Notes under the pieces: model-generated | Database searches by the model: none | What the model was told of the DNA's origin: nothing | What the model saw: the letters and a program-made list of their open reading frames with translations, nothing else | Position numbers and translations under genes: made by a program | Shown: positions 43,992-51,120 of the stretch, piece after piece | Numbering within the stretch: position 1 is the first letter of the stretch | Layout: every line of letters starts with the position of its first letter | Assembly: GCA_902612125.1 (NCBI GenBank) | Contig: CACMBV010000009.1 | Span: forward strand, 17,473-81,472 | Reading direction: 5' to 3' | DNA length: 64,000 bases | Source of the DNA: an uncultured Verrucomicrobiota bacterium | GTDB lineage: Bacteria > Verrucomicrobiota > Verrucomicrobiia > Opitutales > Seribacteraceae

Positions 43992-45089
43992 TCAAAGATG
44001 GGGAGCAAGATGATCGCGGTGAATCACTTCAGCCCGGGTTTTCCCGGGGAATTTTGCCAAAATTTCCTGATTATTCATGCCTTTAATCAAGAGCAGTTCT
44101 TCGGAATCAAACTTGGATACTCCCCTGGCAATAGTTTCTCCCCGCAGGTTAATTAACGAAACGACATCTGCCCGGCAGAATGATCCATCTATTTGAGTAA
44201 TGCCGCTGGCAAGGAGGCTTCCCCCGTCTTCCAGAATTGCTGTCGAGGCACCTTCATCTATATGAATGGTGCCTTTTGGCTTGGGAAAAAAGGCGAGCCA
44301 TTTTTTCCTTTGATTTAAGTCCAGTCCGTGAGGGGGAAAAAAGGTACCTTCCGCATTATTTTCGATGATGCTTGATAAATCGGTTTTACCTTCACCACTA
44401 CCGATAAAAACAGCACACCCTGACTTAGTAGCAATTTTAGCAGCTTCAATCTTGGTACTCATTCCACCCACCGCGGTTGAACTTGTGGTTCCTTTTGCCA
44501 TATCTTCGATGGCAGGGGTGATTTCAGCGACAAAGGGAATGAGCTCGCCTGCAGTGGGATGAGTCATCAAGCCCTTGGCGGTTGAGAGAATTACCAGCAA
44601 GTGTGCACTGGTGAGGGATGCGAGTAAAGCTGATAAAACATCGTTGTCACCGAATTTGATTTCTTCATCACTAACGGAATCATTCTCATTGACCACGGGT
44701 ATGATTTTATTCCGGGATAGACTGGTTAAGGTTTCCTTAACCTTTTGAGATCTTTGATTATCTTCAAAATCCTCCCTGGTGAGAAGGACTTGCCCAGGCA
44801 ACAAACCGACTCGATCAAAGGCACTCGTCCATGCATTCATCAAGCGGCATTGCCCAATGGCTGCACATGCCCGGAGATCGGACAATCCGGTTGGCCTTTC
44901 TGTTAATCTGAGCTTCCCCATTCCCAAGCCAACTGCACCAGAGCTGACAAGAATGGTCCGGGTAGCATCTTTTTGGCAAAGGTCATGAATACCTTCAGCA
45001 ATGGCGTTCAATCTTTCTTGATGAATTTTTCCAGATCCCGCGGAAAGAATTCCGGTTCCAAGCTTGATTACAACTGTTCGGGAGTTCAT
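43992..45089 (-). CDS. proB: Glutamate 5-kinase
   Basis: A 365-residue amino-acid kinase with a C-terminal PUA domain, the usual full-length ProB architecture. It phosphorylates glutamate as the first step of proline synthesis. Diagnostic segments are VVIKLGTGIL (ATP binding), VSSGAVGLGMGKL, NENDSVSDEEIKFGDNDVLSALLAS (glutamate site) and the GGMSTKIEAAKIA block. The PUA domain covers about residues 280-365. proA is not in the window. It follows frr by 54 bp and precedes the helicase gene on the same strand. Confidence 0.95.
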   Translation of the reverse strand: MNSRTVVIKLGTGILSAGSGKIHQERLNAIAEGIHDLCQKDATRTILVSSGAVGLGMGKLRLTERPTGLSDLRACAAIGQCRLMNAWTSAFDRVGLLPGQVLLTREDFEDNQRSQKVKETLTSLSRNKIIPVVNENDSVSDEEIKFGDNDVLSALLASLTSAHLLVILSTAKGLMTHPTAGELIPFVAEITPAIEDMAKGTTSSTAVGGMSTKIEAAKIATKSGCAVFIGSGEGKTDLSSIIENNAEGTFFPPHGLDLNQRKKWLAFFPKPKGTIHIDEGASTAILEDGGSLLASGITQIDGSFCRADVVSLINLRGETIARGVSKFDSEELLLIKGMNNQEILAKFPGKTRAEVIHRDHLAPHL

Positions 45090-45143
45090 GCAACAATTAC
45101 AACCGCTCGGGGATATAAATTCTCAAGAAATCAGATGACTCAG

Positions 45144-45701
45144 CTAAACTTGACGAAGATCCTTTTCCTTTCCGGCTAAAGATTGGTTGATCTTGTCAAC
45201 CGCATCATCGGTTTCTTTCTGCACATTTTTTTCAGCTCTTTTAAATTCGTCCTCTGGAAGACCATTTTTTTGGGCATCCTTAAGGGCGTCCATGGCATCT
45301 TTACGGGATGCTCGAATACCGATCCTGCCTTGTTCGGAAAAACCTTGCGCCATTTTGCATAATTCTTCCCGCCTCTCACCACTTAGCTCGGGGATGGGAA
45401 GCCTGATGATCTCTCCGGTAACCACGGGGCTGATCCCTAGTTTTGCTTCAATCAGTGCTTTTTCAATGGGAGCCGTGGTGGATTTGTCCCAGGGTTGGAT
45501 TTGAATGGTGCGAGCATCGGGGGTGGTGATAGCGGCTACATCCCTCAATTTCATACTTGAGCCATAGACATCGACCGTCACGCTTTCGACCATTGAGGAA
45601 TTGGCTTTTCCCGTGTGCAGGGTATTAAATTCATTGATTACATGCTCCACGGACTTCTGCATGTCCTGTTTCATGATGGAGAAGATATCTTCAGTTTCCA
45701 T
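45144..45701 (-). CDS. frr: Ribosome recycling factor
   Basis: A 185-residue RRF of standard length that splits post-termination ribosomes together with EF-G. Typical segments are VEHVINEFNTLHTGKANSSMVESV, PDARTIQIQPWDKSTTAPIEKA and the C-terminal DDAVDKINQSLAGKEKDLRQV. It lies 53 bp downstream of pyrH in the conserved pyrH-frr order, so the two are probably co-transcribed. Confidence 0.96.
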   Translation of the reverse strand: METEDIFSIMKQDMQKSVEHVINEFNTLHTGKANSSMVESVTVDVYGSSMKLRDVAAITTPDARTIQIQPWDKSTTAPIEKALIEAKLGISPVVTGEIIRLPIPELSGERREELCKMAQGFSEQGRIGIRASRKDAMDALKDAQKNGLPEDEFKRAEKNVQKETDDAVDKINQSLAGKEKDLRQV

Positions 45702-45754
45702 GGTATTGGGTTTTTGTGTCGTTTGGTTATTTGATTGAAATTTAAGGATTGGTC

Positions 45755-46477
45755 CTATGATACGATAGTACCGATATTTTCTCCGCAGACTGCTTGTCGA
45801 ATGGAGTTCTTTTGTTGCAAATCAAAGACCAGAATAGGCATTTCATTATCCATGCAGAGCGAAAAAGCAGTTGAATCCATCACGGACAGTCTCTTTTTCA
45901 GGCAGTCCATATAGGTAAGGGAATCAAATTTTTGGGCATCGCTAAATCGGTGGGGGTCCTTGTCGTAGATGCCGTCGACTTTAGTAGCTTTCAAGATGAC
46001 ATCAGCGGAAATTTCACTTGCCCGTAAAGCAGCGGCTGTGTCAGTGGAAAAGTATGGATTTCCCGTACCGGAAACAAAAATCACGACACGTCCGCGTTCC
46101 AAGTGTCGAATGGCTCTTCTTTGGATGTAGGGCTCAGCAAGTTTATCCATGGGAATCGCACTTTGAACTCGGACAACAACGCCTATTTTTTCGAGGCGGT
46201 CCATTAACGCCAAACCATTGATGACCGTGGCAAGCATACCCATGGAATCGCCAGTTGTACGATCGATTCCCTTATCACTGCCCTGAAGACCACGAAAGAT
46301 GTTTCCTCCTCCCACGACCAGACCAATTTCAACTCCCATATCCGCAACTGCCTTAATTTCCTCGCAGATATTTTCCAAGGACTTTGCATGGATGGGTTCG
46401 CTTTCCTCACGGCTTCCAAGGATTTCTCCACTTATTTTTAGAATGATTCGTTTGTATTTAGTTTGAGTCATCATCAA
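45755..46477 (-). CDS. pyrH: UMP kinase
   Basis: A 240-residue bacterial UMP kinase of the amino-acid-kinase fold, which makes UDP from UMP and ATP. Conserved segments are [59 protein letters not shown] and [13 protein letters not shown]. Several Met codons open the frame (MMMTQ), so the exact start is uncertain by one or two codons. First gene of the pyrH-frr-proB-helicase run; the divergent tRNA-Gln promoter lies just upstream. Confidence 0.95.
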   Translation of the reverse strand: MMMTQTKYKRIILKISGEILGSREESEPIHAKSLENICEEIKAVADMGVEIGLVVGGGNIFRGLQGSDKGIDRTTGDSMGMLATVINGLALMDRLEKIGVVVRVQSAIPMDKLAEPYIQRRAIRHLERGRVVIFVSGTGNPYFSTDTAAALRASEISADVILKATKVDGIYDKDPHRFSDAQKFDSLTYMDCLKKRLSVMDSTAFSLCMDNEMPILVFDLQQKNSIRQAVCGENIGTIVS

Positions 46478-46498
46478 TTAAAAGTGGATCCAACTCAC

Positions 46499-46528
46499 TT
46501 GACTTTGTCGGTCTCCCTTTCATACTTT
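46499..46528 (+). promoter_or_regulatory. Candidate promoter of the tRNA-Gln gene
   Basis: TTGACT (46499-46504) is a 5/6 match to the -35 consensus. TACTTT (46523-46528) is a fair -10 with an 18-base spacer, placing transcription start just before the tRNA at 46537. Judged by eye. Confidence 0.5.
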
Positions 46529-46536
46529 ATATAAAT

Positions 46537-46610
46537 AGCCTGGTGGTGTAATGGTAGCACAGAGGTTTTTGGTACCTTTAGTTGGGGTTCGAGTCCCTGC
46601 CGGGCTGCCA
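46537..46610 (+). tRNA. tRNA-Gln (anticodon TTG)
   Basis: A complete 74-base cloverleaf. The acceptor stem AGCCTGG pairs with CCGGGCT (one G-T pair), the D arm is GTG/CAC with the GG loop pair, the anticodon stem is GAGGT/ACCTT with loop TTTTGGT (anticodon TTG), and the T arm has GGTTCGAGTCC. The 3' CCA is encoded. It reads CAA codons (and CAG by wobble). Confidence 0.95.
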
Positions 46611-46638
46611 CTTTGATATGAAAATAAGAAAAAGTGGC
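46607..46638. repeat. Inverted repeat starting in the tRNA-Gln 3' end
   Basis: GCCACTTT (46607-46614) is perfectly complementary to AAAGTGGC (46631-46638) with a 16-base loop. The left arm begins inside the CCA end of tRNA-Gln. No T-tract follows on the plus strand. It may act as a tRNA 3'-processing or weak termination structure between tRNA-Gln and the convergent MORN gene. Confidence 0.4.
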
Positions 46639-46645
46639 GGTTACC

Positions 46646-48457
46646 TTATTCTTTCACAGGCAAGTCGAATGGATTGAAATTGTCCGCTGGAAAGGATTCA
46701 GCTGGTGGGATCGTAAATATATTTTCTAAAGGTACGGAAGACTGGTTGCCGTCCATAGAAGAGGATTCAAAAGGATTATTGGGGACATTGGATGGCTGTA
46801 GAGAATTACCTAAACCTTGCGGGGGAGGCGGAAGCGGATCATTGTCAAATGGATTAAAAGTGGATGCAGGTGGAGGAGGCGGAGGTGGGGGAATATCCAG
46901 ATTGCCATCCTGTAAGCCAGGATTTTGGTTTTCCAGCATGTCGTCAGAGCCACTAAACGGGTTAAAAGTTGGAGGCGGAGGAGCAGGTGGGGGAGGCGTA
47001 ATTGTGTCAGCTTGAGGGATAGGCTCAGGCGTGGATTGGGCATCGGGCTTCTCTTCTGGCATGGAAGGTAATGGATTGTTCTCGAAGGGATTAAAAGAAG
47101 GTGGCGGTGGCGACGGAGCGACAACGGCAGGTGCAGGAGGTTGTTCGGCTTTTATTTCAGGAGTTTCCGACGGCACCACTGGAGGTACGGGCTCAGTTGC
47201 AAAAGGATCAAAGCTTTGAGCTGGAGGAGGTGGAAGTGGAGGCGGAGGTGGGGGCATCGTTTCGGGAATACCGAGATTTTTCTCAGTAGCCGAGTCTTCG
47301 GACTCGTTGAATGCACTGAAAGGATCAAAGGCTGGGGGAGTGGGATTTGTAAGGTTTCCTTCCTGAGATTTAGCAGAGGTAACAGGGGAGCCTTCAGTTA
47401 ATGGATCCGAGTCTGTTACCTCCCTAGACACAGCAGTCTCTGCTGGGGTGCTATTTTTTTCAACCGTAGAGATTTCCTCTTGGACAACCGTTGGCGGTGT
47501 GAGTTTTTCTGTTTCAGGTAATGGCTCTTCGCTGGATGGAGTAGGCGGTTTTGGAATTTCCACTGAATCGGATTTTTCGACCGACTTGAGGGATCTACCT
47601 GTGAGGAGGTCTTGGATCGGTTCTCCGTCAATGAATTGAAGTTCAGAAATTTTCTGACCGACATCATTCCATTCTGTGCATACGCCATGTTCAAGGTTGT
47701 TTTTGAAATTATAGTCGAATTGTTGTTGTCCGTTAGGAAACCAGCCTTTTGAATTTCCTTCCATTTTATCATCAACAAACTGGGCGGTGAGTCTTTTTTT
47801 ACCGTTGTCATACCAAATAGTACGGAGGCCATGTTGCTTGTCTTTCTGATAGAAAAGGCCAAGCTTTTGCTGCCCAGTCAGGTACCACTCGGAGGAAGGT
47901 CCTTCGCGCAAACCATGACGATAAATTGTCGATGATTTTTTTGTTCCATCCGGGTACCATTCAGTGACCGTGCCATGGGGTTTGCCGTCTTTCATTTGGA
48001 CTTCCATGGCCTTCTTTTCATTGGGATGCCATTCGGTTTTGGGTCCGTTGAGTTTGCTATCAGAGTAGGTTTCTTCCACAAGCAATTCGCCGGTAATTCT
48101 AAACTCTCGCGAGATGCCATCCCTTTCACCGTCTTTATAAGTAATGATACGGCGTTTTCGGCCATTGTAAAAATACTCCGTGGTTTTTCCGTGACGCTTG
48201 CCTTTTTTCCAAGAAGAAACTGATTTAGTGGGACTTTGTTCAAAAGTTTCGATTGCTTTGCCGGAAAATAAGGAATCACTACTGCTTGCGTTTTTATCAT
48301 CTATGGTATGGCGGACTAGTCCATCCTGATCCATATCCAACCAATGAAGCATTACGGTATCATCGCTATCAGAACTTATGGATGGAATTGATTGAATGCA
48401 CGAAGAAAAGAAGGATGCTACAAGTAGACAAAACAAAAAAATTAGCGACTTTTTCAT
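46646..48457 (-). CDS. MORN_2-repeat lipoprotein with proline-rich NPF-motif tail
   Basis: A 603-residue protein with a lipoprotein signal (LVASFFSSC lipobox, Cys20). Residues ~80-290 hold about eight MORN_2-type repeats of ~23 residues (KRHGKTTEYFYNGRKRR, KPHGTVTEWYPDGTKK, LEHGVCTEWNDVGQK and others), as in YwqK-like proteins. The rest is low-complexity, rich in Pro, Ser, Thr and Glu. It carries seven spaced [N/D]PF motifs, mostly FNPF or FDPF and mostly preceded by poly-proline runs. It probably sits on the periplasmic face of a membrane and serves as a flexible binding platform; the partner is unknown. Monocistronic, convergent with tRNA-Gln. Confidence 0.75.
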   Translation of the reverse strand: MKKSLIFLFCLLVASFFSSCIQSIPSISSDSDDTVMLHWLDMDQDGLVRHTIDDKNASSSDSLFSGKAIETFEQSPTKSVSSWKKGKRHGKTTEYFYNGRKRRIITYKDGERDGISREFRITGELLVEETYSDSKLNGPKTEWHPNEKKAMEVQMKDGKPHGTVTEWYPDGTKKSSTIYRHGLREGPSSEWYLTGQQKLGLFYQKDKQHGLRTIWYDNGKKRLTAQFVDDKMEGNSKGWFPNGQQQFDYNFKNNLEHGVCTEWNDVGQKISELQFIDGEPIQDLLTGRSLKSVEKSDSVEIPKPPTPSSEEPLPETEKLTPPTVVQEEISTVEKNSTPAETAVSREVTDSDPLTEGSPVTSAKSQEGNLTNPTPPAFDPFSAFNESEDSATEKNLGIPETMPPPPPPLPPPPAQSFDPFATEPVPPVVPSETPEIKAEQPPAPAVVAPSPPPPSFNPFENNPLPSMPEEKPDAQSTPEPIPQADTITPPPPAPPPPTFNPFSGSDDMLENQNPGLQDGNLDIPPPPPPPPASTFNPFDNDPLPPPPQGLGNSLQPSNVPNNPFESSSMDGNQSSVPLENIFTIPPAESFPADNFNPFDLPVKE

Positions 48458-48617
48458 GATTGAAAGGATGACTTTACCTTAGATTTCTGGCAAGAGGTTT
48501 TTATAAGTTCCATGAAGGTAAGGTTTTTACAGACCAGGGCAAAGAGGTTGTCTATCACCCAACAGGATAAAGGTTATGTCCAGTTTGTGTTTTATTAGAT
48601 TAATCAACGAACAAGCC

Positions 48618-49022
48618 TTAAGAATCACCGTCAGGGTCATAAAAAAACTCTTCCAATTCTCGGCGTTCTTTTTTCGAGGGCCGTCCTTTGGAGACTCTTT
48701 GTCCAAAAGAGTGGGATGGAAGAGACCGTCTCTTTTTCTCGGCTCTAATATAAACGGCTTCGGGCGTTAAATCCTGCATGTACTTATCCACCAACTTGGC
48801 AGCCACCCGTTTTTCCAATAATTGCAGGACCTTAACCTCTTTCTTAAGAGGTCCAATGATGTAAGTCACAAGGTCCCCGCACCTTAATTCCCGCGAAGGT
48901 TTGACAGGTTGCCCGTTCACATAAACCCAGTTCTTTTTACACGCATCGGTTGCCAAAGATCTCGTTTTGTAGGCACGAACTGACCATAACCACCGGTCGA
49001 TCCTTGCTTTAGGAAAGGACAC
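48618..49022 (-). CDS. S4-domain RNA-binding protein (Hsp15-like)
   Basis: A 134-residue protein beginning at GTG. The N-terminal S4 domain (RIDRWLWSVRAYKTRSLATDACKKN at ~7-31, cut here by description) is followed by VYVNGQPVKPSRELRCGD, matching Hsp15/HslR, which binds 50S subunits carrying stranded peptidyl-tRNA. The C-terminal ~45 residues are basic, then end in an acidic EEFFYDPDGDS. It lies 9 bp after the XRE regulator gene, in a run with tatC. Confidence 0.85.
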   Translation of the reverse strand: MSFPKARIDRWLWSVRAYKTRSLATDACKKNWVYVNGQPVKPSRELRCGDLVTYIIGPLKKEVKVLQLLEKRVAAKLVDKYMQDLTPEAVYIRAEKKRRSLPSHSFGQRVSKGRPSKKERRELEEFFYDPDGDS

Positions 49023-49031
49023 GGGCCTGAA

Positions 49032-49466
49032 TTATTTGACTGGAGAAAGCCGGATTTCCATAGCCATGGCCCTTCCGTTCTCGAGAACTATCTGAAATCT
49101 TTTATCTTCCTTGGTAGGTAGGATTATTTTTTTTACCATTTTGGGTCCAATTCCGGATTTTTGAAAGACAAAGGGTAAATAATTTAGAACTTCAAGAGGA
49201 TAACCTGAAAAATCAGGGATGAGGAAATCTCGTTTGGAAAGAGACAAGCCCTCCATGATGAATGTAAACCTTTCCTCATCCGAGAGATTTAATCCATGGG
49301 CTATTCGATCGAGGGTTTTGCCGCCTGCGTTCCGAATTCCGTTCTCTATATCATTGACAATGGAAGTGGCAACACCACTTGAACCCGCGAGCTGGGGTTG
49401 GGTAAGGTTGGCTCGTTTACGATATTCCTTAAGAAGTTTTCCAATCTGGTTTGGGGTTTTTTTCAC
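49032..49466 (-). CDS. XRE-family helix-turn-helix regulator
   Basis: About 144 residues from GTG 49466; a TTG at 49505 is in frame and would add 13 residues with no domain similarity. The N-terminal Cro/CI-type helix-turn-helix is clear (IGKLLKEYRKRANLTQPQLA, then GVATSIVNDIENG). The remaining ~75 residues are unassigned and might be a ligand or dimerisation part. The target is unknown. It lies downstream of tatC and upstream of the S4 gene, both within a few bases, so the three are probably one operon. Confidence 0.75.
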   Translation of the reverse strand: MKKTPNQIGKLLKEYRKRANLTQPQLAGSSGVATSIVNDIENGIRNAGGKTLDRIAHGLNLSDEERFTFIMEGLSLSKRDFLIPDFSGYPLEVLNYLPFVFQKSGIGPKMVKKIILPTKEDKRFQIVLENGRAMAMEIRLSPVK

Positions 49467-49511
49467 ACGACAATTTCTGATGGTTGTTCCCCGAAATGCA
49501 AGCAAATCAGA

Positions 49512-50891
49512 TTACGGTTCTGAATCGATTATCTTAGCCCGGTAAAGACCTTTCTGGGGAAGGCTCAAGTTGCTATCTTTAATGGGGAGTAGTTGGATGA
49601 GCAAAGTAAGATTGTCATCGACAAGCACATTAGCTTTAGGACTTGGAGATCCGCCGGTGTGGTTACTCTCGACCAAGTCCATTCCCATTTCTGTCCGTTC
49701 AGAATCAAACCATGCCAGAGAATTTTTAATTTCATCCTGAAATTTCCAGACAAGGAAAACCACTCCGCCTACCGCAAGAATAGCAACAGAGAGAAACAAA
49801 AGGGAAAATTTATCCGTTTTGGGCTTTTCAGGACGAGTACCCTGAATACTTTCATCCCAAGCATTCCACTCCCGCAGTGCTTTGTTTCTTTCAATAAATG
49901 ATCCGAATAGAATGGCAAATTCGTAAAGAATGTAAAGTGGTATGGTCAGGATACACAGGCTTACAGGATCACCGCCAGGGGTAATCAGGGCTGCAGACAC
50001 CATCAGGATTACAAGAACAAGTCTGCGACTCTCACTGAGTTTTTTAACGGACAGGATTCCAATTCGGATGAGTAAAATCAGGACGAGGGGAAATTGAAAA
50101 GCAATACCTACAGCAAAGGTCATCCAAATCACGGTACTGTAATAATTTCCAGCCTCGGGCCGGTAGACATCTAAACCCAAAACATTGAAAGAAAATTCGA
50201 TCGTGAAGGCAAGGGATAGGGGAAGAATGAAAAAATAGGTCATTGAGGCACCCGCCAGGAATAAAAATGTGGCGGCAATACATCCGGGGAAAAAGACTTT
50301 TTTTTCTTGAGATGTGAGTCCTGGGACCACGAAACTTCCCACAAAATATAGGATCATGGGCAAGGAGAGGCCAATCCCCCCAAGAAAGCATATTTTCATG
50401 GCGATAAAGATTGGTGAATATGATCGGATTACCTGGAGTAGGTTTCGATTACTCCCCTTGGCAAAATGATTGATGATTCGGTTTTGATGATGAGGATCGG
50501 TGATACCCCAACTGGTAAGGTCTTGTTCCTTCGCAATGCGTAATTCACCCAGACCAACTTCCCTTTTTTCCAAAGATTTTGTATACTGCTCTAGGCCAAT
50601 CGACTGAAGATCGATACCAATCTCACCAAAATCTTCCACTGCTTTGATGAGCGGCATTTGCAGAAGTTTAACCGAGTCCTGCATGAAAATGGCCACCCCG
50701 ATACACCCAACCAGAAAGGCAATCACCGATTTAAGGATTACCCAGCGCAGTTCCTCCAGGTGTTCAAGGAAGTGCATTTCATTTGGATCCGACTTGGATT
50801 TCTTGGGTTTTTTGGTGAGAATTCCGCTCAGGCCTTCATCGCGAAATCGGTCACCGAAACTTACGGGTCGCTGGTCTTTGGATGATGACAT
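49512..50891 (-). CDS. tatC: Sec-independent translocase TatC with SAM-like insertion and C-terminal extension
   Basis: A 459-residue TatC, far longer than the usual ~250. After a 38-residue polar leader, HFLEHLEELRWVILK is the signal-peptide recognition motif, and six membrane segments follow in order to PLYILYEFAILFG near residue 325. Between helix 1 and helix 2, where E. coli TatC has a short first periplasmic loop, there is an extra ~60 residues (about 92-152). Residues ~96-145 read like a sterile alpha motif: SIGLEQYTKSLEKREV, then KEQDLTSWGITDPHHQNRI. The C-terminal ~115 residues add a linker, one more membrane helix (~373-394) and a soluble tail. TatC binds twin-arginine signals; DUF1501 and Gfo/Idh products in this window carry such signals. 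First of a tatC-XRE-S4 run. Confidence 0.9.
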   Translation of the reverse strand: MSSSKDQRPVSFGDRFRDEGLSGILTKKPKKSKSDPNEMHFLEHLEELRWVILKSVIAFLVGCIGVAIFMQDSVKLLQMPLIKAVEDFGEIGIDLQSIGLEQYTKSLEKREVGLGELRIAKEQDLTSWGITDPHHQNRIINHFAKGSNRNLLQVIRSYSPIFIAMKICFLGGIGLSLPMILYFVGSFVVPGLTSQEKKVFFPGCIAATFLFLAGASMTYFFILPLSLAFTIEFSFNVLGLDVYRPEAGNYYSTVIWMTFAVGIAFQFPLVLILLIRIGILSVKKLSESRRLVLVILMVSAALITPGGDPVSLCILTIPLYILYEFAILFGSFIERNKALREWNAWDESIQGTRPEKPKTDKFSLLFLSVAILAVGGVVFLVWKFQDEIKNSLAWFDSERTEMGMDLVESNHTGGSPSPKANVLVDDNLTLLIQLLPIKDSNLSLPQKGLYRAKIIDSEP

Positions 50892-51120
50892 CGGTTGAAT
50901 CTAATATATCTAAGTGGACTAAAAATGAATTCATTAGTAAGAAGAATTTATTTATATTGGTCGATGCAGAAATCTTTTTTTGGGCTAAGTTCAAAAGATA
51001 AGAATTCAAAGTCATCCATTGACAAAACCCCACAAAAATAAGAGAAAGTCTCTTCATTTTAACAGCCCGTAACGATAATTTTGTTACTCATCTTAAAGAA
51101 ATAGCAAACCTCAACCTCAT

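Noticed and set aside
46674..47401. Several plus-strand frames with glycine-rich products
   Set aside because: They are mirror images of the proline-rich tail of the minus-strand MORN lipoprotein; poly-Pro codons read as poly-Gly on the other strand.
51069..51087. GTAAC...GTTAC inverted repeat before ppdK
   Set aside because: Only 5 bp per arm in an AT-rich promoter region; too short to separate from chance.
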